From positions 1 through 29,736 of the forward strand of contig JAUXAX010000023.1 of assembly GCA_030619685.1 (NCBI GenBank): 29,736 nucleotides of DNA, in the 5' to 3' direction. Positions 8,455-14,987 of the stretch are shown piece after piece (within the stretch, counting starts at the first letter, position 1; each line of letters opens with the position of its first letter). The notes beneath the pieces are model-generated. The model was not told the origin of the DNA. It ran no database searches and worked only from the letters and a program-made list of their open reading frames with translations. The stretch comes from Dehalococcoidia bacterium. GTDB lineage: Bacteria; Chloroflexota; Dehalococcoidia; SZUA-161. The position numbers and the translations under genes were made by a program.

Positions 8455-8484
8455 TTGCGGCATTCTACTACAACAAGGTATACT
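8455..8484 (+). promoter_or_regulatory. putative promoter of the rightward nuclease operon
   Basis: TTGCGG, an 18-base spacer and TATACT form a plausible housekeeping promoter, with a leader of about 65 bases before the PGN_0703-type gene. It faces away from the leftward promoter, so one region controls both arms. The same TTGCG...TATA(C/G)T pattern recurs at 14280-14308. Confidence 0.4.
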
Positions 8485-8559
8485 AGCACAAGACGTTCTG
8501 GTCTGCCAATCCCGAGTTACCAGTGGCAGGACCTTGAGATGGTGGGAGGCAGGGCTTTC

Positions 8560-9576
8560 ATGAGAATCCACACGTTCAACGGCGAGCAGTATTGCGTCCC
8601 AAACGAGCTGACTGACTTCCAACTGGAGATGTATGTCCACCTGATCGATTGGAAGCGGGAGAACTTGACGAAGGAAGCCGCGGAATACAGGGGCCAGCTC
8701 TATGACGCGTTGCTTCCGGTGCCGATTGCGCGCCAAGGCTATCCCCTCTATCCACCCATCGTAGACAGATTCCGTGAGCATCAGCGGGCATTCCTCTTCA
8801 AATACCACAGGTTCTTCGGCCACATGGCCAGTTCACAGGCTGCGTGTGCGAATCTGTTCCTGCCGATCCTGAAGGACCCTGATTCAGCAGCTACGATCCT
8901 GAGTAGTGCCAAGCCAGACCTTCACCGGATAGCCACCGAGTGCCTTGACTATGGCTTCAGGATCGAGTTCTGGGACGATCCATACGGCATGCTGAACGAC
9001 CACAATCAGGCCGCCGGTACTGACTCGGATATCGCGATTGCCTACTACACCGGCGATGGTGAGCTGTGTCTTTGGCTCATTGAACACAAGCTCACTGAAA
9101 AGGAATTCACGCCCTGTGGCGGGTTCAGGAGCAAGGGAAGAAAGTGTGCGCACAAATGTGAATCGGTCGAGGAGATCGTGGCAAATCCCGACCTCTGCTA
9201 CTGTCACAGCATCCGTGGACATAGGCATTGGGACATAACCCTACGGCACCCGGACGAGTTCCCGGTTGACAGACTGCTCAGCTCTGTCGATTGCCCATTC
9301 AAAGGCGGGATGAATCAGCTGTGGCGCAACTACCTTCTGGCTTTGGCAGTAGAAGGCTCAGAGAAATGGCTGTACAAGCGAGTGTACTTCTCGGTCGTCT
9401 ACCACCCCAATAATCCCGCCCTAGGTCCGAGCATGTCTTCATTCGAGGAGTTGTTGGGGAATCGCAGCCGCTTTTCGCGTATCCCATCCAGCATTCTGAC
9501 AAACGCGGCCAAAGTCATCGATGACTCATACACTAGAGCCTGGCTCTCGTGGTATGAGGGCTTGTACTACTTCTAG
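8560..9576 (+). CDS. PGN_0703-family putative restriction endonuclease
   Basis: A 338-residue protein. The segment K-Y-H-R-F-F-G-H-M-A-S-S-Q-A (81-94) followed by N-L-F-L-P-I-L is the hallmark I associate with the PGN_0703 family of putative restriction endonucleases. A PD-(D/E)XK-like site follows, with D155/D157 and then L-I-E175-H-K177 at the end of a hydrophobic strand. A cysteine-rich stretch (C186, C196, C200, C213, C215) may bind zinc or an iron-sulfur cluster. The G-G-M-N-Q-L-W-R-N motif at about 249-257 fits a further active-site segment. The frame opens much further upstream, but GGGAGG ten bases before the ATG at 8560 favours that start; the ATG at 8539, with AGGA, is the alternative. 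No methylase accompanies it. The next gene begins 30 bases later, so this is the first gene of an operon. Confidence 0.75.
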   Translation: MRIHTFNGEQYCVPNELTDFQLEMYVHLIDWKRENLTKEAAEYRGQLYDALLPVPIARQGYPLYPPIVDRFREHQRAFLFKYHRFFGHMASSQAACANLFLPILKDPDSAATILSSAKPDLHRIATECLDYGFRIEFWDDPYGMLNDHNQAAGTDSDIAIAYYTGDGELCLWLIEHKLTEKEFTPCGGFRSKGRKCAHKCESVEEIVANPDLCYCHSIRGHRHWDITLRHPDEFPVDRLLSSVDCPFKGGMNQLWRNYLLALAVEGSEKWLYKRVYFSVVYHPNNPALGPSMSSFEELLGNRSRFSRIPSSILTNAAKVIDDSYTRAWLSWYEGLYYF

Positions 9577-9606
9577 GCGCGTGGTTATCGCTAGAAAAGG
9601 TGTGAC

Positions 9607-10701
9607 ATGCCTGTTGAACACGTGATCTGGAGAATTGGGAATCCTCCCGAACGCTTGCAGCACAGCAAGCTGGACGACGAGCACATGCTGGAAGAACTGA
9701 TATTCGAGGACATGGCCATTCTCAATGAGCAGTGGCTGCTCATTGGCCGTCAGGTCCCGACCGCCTTCGGAAAGCGTATCGACCTTCTAGCGGTTGACGC
9801 TCAAGGTTCGCTCATCATTGTTGAGTTGAAAAAGGGCCAGACTCCACGGGAGGTGGTCGCCCAGGCGATCGACTACGCTACGTGGGTCAAAGGTCTTGAC
9901 TCAACAGATGTTGCTGAGGTGTTCGAATCATTCAGCCGCAAGTACTTGCCTGAGCAGAAAAGCCTGGATCAGGCATTCTCTGACAAGTTTGGGACGAAGC
10001 CGGATGAGGACGACCTGAATAGCTCTCACCAAATAGTGATTGTAGCGGCTACGCTCGATGCCAGTACGGAGCGGATAGTAAACTACCTCAACGAGTCAAA
10101 CGTTCCGCTGAACGTAGTGCTCTTCCGTGTCTTCCGAGATGGTGACGCTCGCTATCTCAGCAGGGCCTGGTTGATTGATCCCTCGGAGGTGCAGGAGCGC
10201 GCAACTGCACCGAGGCGCAACGAACCCTGGAACGGTGAGTACTATGTGTCATTCGGCCACGACATGGGACGAAGCTGGGAAGACGCTCTGGAGTATGGTT
10301 TCATCAGCGGTGGCGGTGCGAGATGGTACAGCAGGACTCTCGGGCTGCTCAAGGAGGGTGACCGAGTTTGGGTGAATGTGCCAAAGCGGGGCTATGTTGG
10401 TGTTGGAGTAGTAGAAGCGCCTGTTGTCAAGGTGGATGAGTTCATGGTCAAGACCGACAAAGGTGAGGTGCCTCTGCTGGAGGCCCCGATCCATGCTAGC
10501 TACCACAAACACTTGGTGGAAGATGAGGACAGGGCGGAGTACGCTGTCCGAGTGAGGTGGCTTGATGCCGTACCGCTGAAGAAAGCCAAATCAGAAGTTG
10601 GGTTCTTCGGTAATCAGAACACTGTGTGTCGTCCCACTACGGAGAAGTGGAACCACACCGTCGAAAGGCTGAAGGTGCTATTCAAGGTCGATGATAGTTA
10701 G
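9607..10701 (+). CDS. NucS-like nuclease fused to a PUA/EVE-like domain
   Basis: A 364-residue paralogue of the gene at 4946 in its N-terminal nuclease half. It has an acidic helix (E29, E30), K-R-I-D59-L-L-A-V-D, E73-L-K75-K, then P-R-E-V-V-A-Q and D-Y-A-T-W. The second half is different. From about residue 210 it reads W-N-G-E-Y-Y-V-S-F-G, then W-E-D-A-x-x-Y-G-F-I-S-G-G-G, L-x-x-G-D-R-V-W-V, and G-Y-V-G-V-G-V-V. This resembles the PUA/EVE-type barrels that read modified bases. A modification-dependent nuclease is therefore a reasonable guess, not a demonstration. AAAAGG precedes the ATG at 9607. The stop overlaps the next gene by 11 bases, so the two are translationally coupled. Confidence 0.78.
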   Translation: MPVEHVIWRIGNPPERLQHSKLDDEHMLEELIFEDMAILNEQWLLIGRQVPTAFGKRIDLLAVDAQGSLIIVELKKGQTPREVVAQAIDYATWVKGLDSTDVAEVFESFSRKYLPEQKSLDQAFSDKFGTKPDEDDLNSSHQIVIVAATLDASTERIVNYLNESNVPLNVVLFRVFRDGDARYLSRAWLIDPSEVQERATAPRRNEPWNGEYYVSFGHDMGRSWEDALEYGFISGGGARWYSRTLGLLKEGDRVWVNVPKRGYVGVGVVEAPVVKVDEFMVKTDKGEVPLLEAPIHASYHKHLVEDEDRAEYAVRVRWLDAVPLKKAKSEVGFFGNQNTVCRPTTEKWNHTVERLKVLFKVDDS

Positions 10702-11176
10702 GAATAGACGCGAACACGACTTGGCATGGCGCTTCTTCTTCATGTTCATGCGCTTCGAGTATGCTCTGAAGGCTTCAGAATACCTTGAGGACCCCAATGG
10801 TCGGGCGAGGCCCGATTGGAACCAGCTTGTACGTGATCTGGAGGGCCTATTCGAGCGTCCTACGACAGATCGACTAGGGGAGGCCATAGACTACTATCTC
10901 CAAGTACCACCTAAGGAACAGTGGGCCGAAAGAGGCCGATTGGTGTGGAGAGACGTGCCGCGGCGCGGTAGGACAAACGCAGACTGGATACTCTTGGGCG
11001 TCCGCAGAGTGAGAAACAACCTATTCCATGGTGGGAAGCTCAGTGGGCCATATTTCGAGAATCCAGAGCGCAGTGCGGAGTTGATGGAGTATGCCATGGT
11101 TATCCTGGAGTCATGCCTTATCGCACTGCCTGATACTCTTGGCCGAGCCTACCACGAAGGACAGCAGCAACCGTAA
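10691..11176 (+). CDS. HEPN-like protein
   Basis: A 161-residue, mostly helical protein. It contains R108-N-N-L-F-H113, the R-N-x3-H motif that defines the catalytic site of HEPN ribonucleases, inside a context (R-R-V-R-N-N-L-F-H-G-G-K) typical of such proteins in bacterial conflict systems. No zinc knuckle or transmembrane segment is present. Its start overlaps the end of the NucS/PUA gene by 11 bases, so it is co-produced with that nuclease. HEPN toxins are often controlled by a neighbouring nucleotidyltransferase antitoxin; none is seen here, so it may be an effector controlled by the nucleases. RNA cleavage is inferred from the motif only. Confidence 0.65.
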   Translation: MIVRNRREHDLAWRFFFMFMRFEYALKASEYLEDPNGRARPDWNQLVRDLEGLFERPTTDRLGEAIDYYLQVPPKEQWAERGRLVWRDVPRRGRTNADWILLGVRRVRNNLFHGGKLSGPYFENPERSAELMEYAMVILESCLIALPDTLGRAYHEGQQQP

Positions 11177-11417
11177 ACACGACACCTCGGACACCGTGGC
11201 TCACCCCATACCATGGTAGCTTGAAGGCAATGATTATTTGATGATTCGATGGGTGGACGTGTTGGCCAAGCTTCTGGCCTCCGAGTAGTGAAGCCAGTCT
11301 CGATGACTTGAATGACTTGCTCGCACCATCGCGAGAGATATGGGAAGGGCACGCGTAGTTGGCATATCTGGCCATAGTGCGCCCTTCGCCTAGCTGCGCC
11401 ATAAGGGGACCCCTTGG

Positions 11418-11437
11418 ACAGGTTCGCGTGGACCTGT
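11418..11437. other. short hairpin
   Basis: ACAGGT at 11418-11423 pairs with ACCTGT at 11432-11437. It lies just before copy 3 of the dispersed repeat. The stem is only six base pairs with no T-tract. Confidence 0.25.
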
Positions 11438-11447
11438 GTGTGTGTCA

Positions 11448-11477
11448 GGGGCTCCGAAAGGACTTGATTTTGGAGTT
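11448..11477 (+). repeat. dispersed stem-loop repeat, copy 3
   Basis: GCTCCGAAA and TTTTGGAG pair (one G-T) around the conserved loop GGACTTGA. This copy closely matches copy 2 at 4772. It lies downstream of the HEPN gene. Confidence 0.6.
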
Positions 11478-11641
11478 GCTCTTTCTGCTGGTGGCGAATT
11501 TACTGACGAAGAACTGTCACAATGAGTTATAATCAAATCCGACCACACAGCTTTTTGGGCTATCGGCCCCGGCTCCAGAGGATATACAGCCTTTCTACGC
11601 CCAGTAGTAACGCTGAAATTACAGATGTGATTCTTTACTGA

Positions 11642-12052
11642 CTAGGCATACTGCATATCGCAATGGATAATGACCGGAATCGACGTAATTTTGCCGTCTG
11701 TGTTAACGTAGCATTCAAAGCACAGCTTGTCCTCTACCTGTGATATTATCAGTAAGGGAAATTCGGTGATTTTTACAAGTTCTCTGTCACGAACTGATGG
11801 CTTCGTTAAACCATTTGGATGGGAATGATATATACATAATGGGACTAGGCCTGCTTTCTGAATAGCTTCACGCTTGTAGCAGAATTCCTCTACATCAACG
11901 GCGAAGCTACATTTCCGAAGGGATAGATTTGTTAGCGAGTAAATAGTTGTGGCAACTACCTCATCTACTCCTTTATAATGGCCTCCCAATAGCCCACATA
12001 TTTCGGCTGCGTCATTGGCACTGGATATCGAGTGAACAATCGCATTAAACAC
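11642..12052 (-). CDS. JAMM/MPN-domain metalloprotease
   Basis: A protein of at least 136 residues with the full JAMM zinc-protease signature: E17 in A-A-E-I-C-G-L-L-G-G, then H76-S-H78-P with S86 and D89 in the H-x-H-P-x6-S-x2-D pattern. Relatives remove ubiquitin-like proteins or process sulfur carriers and phage tail components; no ubiquitin-like partner or E1 enzyme is adjacent. The GTG at 12052 is the first standard start. However, the frame continues upstream with a typical first MPN strand (Y-L-D-I-S-K-K-V), and a perfect AGGAGG lies at 12100-12095. The true start is therefore probably an ATC (12088) or ATA (12085) codon. The downstream end reaches 11642 with no terminator seen. Confidence 0.8.
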   Translation of the reverse strand: MFNAIVHSISSANDAAEICGLLGGHYKGVDEVVATTIYSLTNLSLRKCSFAVDVEEFCYKREAIQKAGLVPLCIYHSHPNGLTKPSVRDRELVKITEFPLLIISQVEDKLCFECYVNTDGKITSIPVIIHCDMQYA

Positions 12053-12337
12053 CTTTTTACTGATGTCAAGGTAATGAAAAAGTATGATATTAATCCTCCT
12101 ACAAACAAAACGCTGACTTTGGCTATCTAGTTTAGATTTAACTCAGGCGTATTTATATATTTGTTAGCACCCTTGATTAATTCATTGCTAGTAATTAAAG
12201 AACACAGCTATTAACTGCGCCTAAACTCAATAACGTGAGTTACATAACTAAATTCTGTTTGATGGTTCTTGGTTCGTATGTTTTAATCTTAGACCAAGAG
12301 CCAACCAGATGATTCGTAGTGATGTTATTTATATTTT

Positions 12338-13927
12338 CTATTGTCCTAGGTCTTCCTCCAGATTGACCAGAACCTGCTCTCTGGTAAGTCTATCCGCATC
12401 ATATCGAGAAAAACAATAGAAGCACCCGTTATATATACTATCTCTGATCAGTTTCGCTACTTCTGAAAAACCACTACACTGCGATTTATTAACGTCTCTC
12501 ATTTTTGATATCCAATAACAATTTGCCCTGTGAATTTCCCTAGTATTCAGATTAGCGATGTAGATGGGTAAAGGTATTATTTCAATTAACTCCCTAACTG
12601 CGCCTTCGAAGCTTTCACGAATACTGTGGACACAGTCAATGACCGTTTCACGCAAATTAACCAAGGTCTCCGTATACTGTGAGTCGCACTCACCAAGTCC
12701 CAAGTCTGTGCCCGTTTGTTCTTGCAGTTCTTCAGATGTCGTAGTCAAAAAGTCTTTTGCTTTTTTTATCTCAGTATCGATTGTATTTACCATTGTATTT
12801 GTTCTAACCTCTAATTGTTTCCGATACGAATCTATCTGTGTGTGAAATTCATCTTTTCTTATCTCAAGATTATACTCTGGGCCTTGTGCCAAATAAATTG
12901 ATTGGTCCCTTAATTGATTTACCCATGCTGACACCTCCTCTTTTAGGTTGTTTACCTCGTTCTCTATTGTTTGGTGGAGCATATCAAGTTTTTCCATCAA
13001 CTTGTCTCGGTAATTGGCTAATAATTTATCACGAGCTGCCTCTTCTTCTTTGAGCTGGACGTACAAATCGTAGCTTCCTTTCCCGACCAATGACCACCCA
13101 GCTATAGCAAATGCAAGACCAAATATTGATAAAAAGGACAAGAACGGAATTTCACTCAGTACACTTAGGACATGACTAACTCCCAAGCATATCGCGCCAG
13201 CAGCTACGGCTTCAGTTGGTGTGGGGAAGTCACCTCCGAATGTCAGGACACCTCTTTCTCTTAAGTAATTTGGTGCTTCTGTATATTGCAGACTGCCCGC
13301 CTGTTCCTCTAAACTTTCAAATGCTCGTTTTACTTTGCCTGATGCTATGACCTCCCACGTTTTTTGACGATGATGTGGATACAGGTTGTTCCAATTATCC
13401 CTAAGTTCTTTCGGATCTATGCCCATATACTTGATTGCAGCTCGCTCACTTCTTGATAGGTATGACGGGAGGTTCTCAACAACCTCCATATCAAATGTCC
13501 TAGATGCGATAGCAGTTGCATATGCTTCGGTTGCCGGACTGAGGTGAGCTGTCTTAGCGGCTGATCGCACAACTTCCCGGAAGTCATTCTCTATGTTCTC
13601 TCCTTGGCGCATTAACGTTTTTTGTTCCTTCGGTGGAATTTCTTCACCTTTAAGGCGTCTACGCACTAACTCGCCAGCGTGACGGTGATATTTTAGGATC
13701 CTCCGAACCCTTGTTACGGTGGCCTCTGTCTCTTTGTCTTGTATGGCTAATGCTATCAATCTTGGCACATCGCGTCTTACGGGCTCCTTCACCTCCCTTG
13801 CTTTCATGCGTGCTCGTGCAGCTCTCACCGCCGGATGCTGTTCAATTCTGGCCTCGTATTCTTTCCTTTTTCTCCTTGCTTCTCGGGCTGCCTGCCCAGC
13901 TTCCTCTGAGCCTCTTCCGCCAACCAT
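12338..13927 (-). CDS. membrane-anchored coiled-coil protein with C-terminal His/Cys metal site
   Basis: A 529-residue protein of unknown function. The first 110 residues are strongly basic and helical. Two hydrophobic segments, at about 239-258 and 261-281, could form a membrane hairpin. A long charged coiled coil follows from about 290 to 420. The C-terminus has a compact motif: H466-x3-C470, C484, and C502-x2-C505 inside R-E-I-H-R-A-N-C...N-G-C-F-Y-C. It resembles the small Ada-like metal-binding tail found on diverse bacterial proteins. The frame opens at an ATG at 13963, but AGGAGG six bases before the ATG at 13927 fixes that start. It lies 285 bases upstream of the JAMM gene on the same strand. 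Confidence 0.65.
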   Translation of the reverse strand: MVGGRGSEEAGQAAREARRKRKEYEARIEQHPAVRAARARMKAREVKEPVRRDVPRLIALAIQDKETEATVTRVRRILKYHRHAGELVRRRLKGEEIPPKEQKTLMRQGENIENDFREVVRSAAKTAHLSPATEAYATAIASRTFDMEVVENLPSYLSRSERAAIKYMGIDPKELRDNWNNLYPHHRQKTWEVIASGKVKRAFESLEEQAGSLQYTEAPNYLRERGVLTFGGDFPTPTEAVAAGAICLGVSHVLSVLSEIPFLSFLSIFGLAFAIAGWSLVGKGSYDLYVQLKEEEAARDKLLANYRDKLMEKLDMLHQTIENEVNNLKEEVSAWVNQLRDQSIYLAQGPEYNLEIRKDEFHTQIDSYRKQLEVRTNTMVNTIDTEIKKAKDFLTTTSEELQEQTGTDLGLGECDSQYTETLVNLRETVIDCVHSIRESFEGAVRELIEIIPLPIYIANLNTREIHRANCYWISKMRDVNKSQCSGFSEVAKLIRDSIYNGCFYCFSRYDADRLTREQVLVNLEEDLGQ

Positions 13928-13963
13928 TGTAATCCTCCTTTTTTTTGAATTGGATTTACGCAT

Positions 13964-14279
13964 ACTAACGCCGTCCTTTCCTGAACTTTAAAAAACTACC
14001 TCATCTATCACCTCCTTTTCTGCCAGGTCAGCGACCCGCTACATCTCATACCTCGAAAGCAATGCTATTTGCCCGGTATCCGAAGGCAAGCAGAACTAAA
14101 ACTATTAGTAAGCAAAGGCAAATACACTTGCGCTGCAATTGGGACGGGTCCAAGACCCGGTACGAAGACCCCTCTCTCGAGCGAGCAATTCGGATCAGGG
14201 TAGATAATGTTGCGTTAACGAACTACGTTCACGCAGCTTTATACTACTTTCGTCAGGGAATGTCAATGCCGTAGCAGGC
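13964..14279. other. spacer upstream of the membrane protein
   Basis: This spacer separates the divergent gene at 12338-13927 from the small gene at 14389. Besides the minigene I find no supportable gene. A 70-codon plus-strand frame at 14062-14274 has no ribosome-binding site and a composition unlike a protein. Confidence 0.4.
13996..14016 (-). other. strong ribosome-binding site on a two-codon minigene
   Basis: On the minus strand a perfect AGGAGG (14016-14011) is followed six bases later by ATG-AGG-TAG (14004-13996). This start/arginine/stop minigene lies about 70 bases upstream of the membrane protein's start. Its second codon is the rare arginine codon AGG. Confidence 0.3.
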
Positions 14280-14308
14280 TTGCGATATTCTACTGCGATA
14301 TGTATAGT
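14280..14308 (+). promoter_or_regulatory. putative promoter of the small protein gene
   Basis: TTGCGA, a 17-base spacer and TATAGT give a credible -35/-10 pair about 80 bases upstream of the GTG at 14389. The pattern matches the promoter proposed at 8455-8484. Confidence 0.45.
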
Positions 14309-14388
14309 AACACAAGAAGTCCACACCTGGACATGGACAGCAGACAGGGAGAGCTGGTAGAGAAGCTATAGAAGGGAGGTGGTAGACA

Positions 14389-14598
14389 GTGCCAACCTAT
14401 ATTAAGACACTATGCTTCTCCACAAGTAGTAGTTTCAGGGCTGGGAAAGATGATCCCAAGGTGAACACTGTGCTCCAGCAGCTTCAAAGCCAAGGGGGCA
14501 AAATTAGCGATATCAAAGTCAGTCTAGGGGGCACCGTTTGGCAGGGCGTCCTAGCGGTCTACTTGATCACCTATGAGGCCCCCAATCCAATAGGCTAA
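14389..14598 (+). CDS. small conserved-looking protein of unknown function
   Basis: A 69-residue protein that I do not recognise by family. GGGAGG lies nine bases before the GTG at 14389, so translation is well supported. The sequence has a strand-helix-strand look. It begins with K-T-L-C-F-S-T, then a helix (N-T-V-L-Q-Q-L-Q-S-Q-G-G) followed by I-S-D-I-K-V-S-L-G-G and a closing A-V-Y-L-I-T-Y-E strand. This is the shape of a small dodecin-like or ferredoxin-like alpha/beta fold, but that is only an impression. It has its own promoter and stands alone between larger genes. Confidence 0.6.
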   Translation: MPTYIKTLCFSTSSSFRAGKDDPKVNTVLQQLQSQGGKISDIKVSLGGTVWQGVLAVYLITYEAPNPIG

Positions 14599-14987
14599 CT
14601 GGAGGGGTGAGCGTACTATCCTGATGGTCAACAGGATAGCAGGGAGTGGCGAGAGAAGGTTTCATCTTCGTGTGGTGGCCTCAACAAAAGGGCGTTTTGT
14701 TGCTCCTGTAATTTTGCCCAACTCTGCTCGAAAACGGGGGTTCCTGAATTGGAGTCCTTCTGATTCTCCCCGAGTTAAGGTGTCGAAATCGCGCTTTTGG
14801 CCCTCTGTAGATATAGAACACGCACTCCATAACTTCTGATCAAGGTGTCATGGCCTCTATCCTATCGGCTTCATCTATTCCCAATCATAGTAGACCTGAG
14901 CAATCTTGTTCTCGGGTCATTGACATTAGGGATGCTGTCGTCTAGGATGTACGCACCAAAAAATCAGTCAGAATCAGCTTCATCAGA
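14599..14987. other. spacer upstream of the cyclase-ATPase gene
   Basis: This stretch of 389 bases shows no supportable gene, terminator or tRNA. It must contain the promoter of the large signalling gene, but I cannot point to a clear one. Confidence 0.4.

Larger units (their letters stand above)
11177..11641. other. spacer between the rightward nuclease operon and the JAMM gene
   Basis: No supportable gene lies in these 465 bases; minus-strand frames here look like chance. The spacer holds a GT-rich run near 11435-11445, the hairpin at 11418-11437 and copy 3 of the dispersed repeat. The two flanking genes converge here, so termination would be expected, but I find no classical stem with a T-tract. 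Confidence 0.4.

Noticed and set aside
8329..8559. Upstream extension of the PGN_0703-type gene
   Set aside because: The extension crosses the divergent promoter region and overlaps the start of the DUF4145 gene; good ribosome-binding sites lie further in.
11118..11402. 94-codon minus-strand frame downstream of the HEPN gene
   Set aside because: It overlaps the HEPN gene end, has no ribosome-binding site and has low-complexity composition unlike a folded protein.
14062..14274. 70-codon plus-strand frame
   Set aside because: No ribosome-binding site, no recognisable motif, and an ordinary chance length for this base composition.
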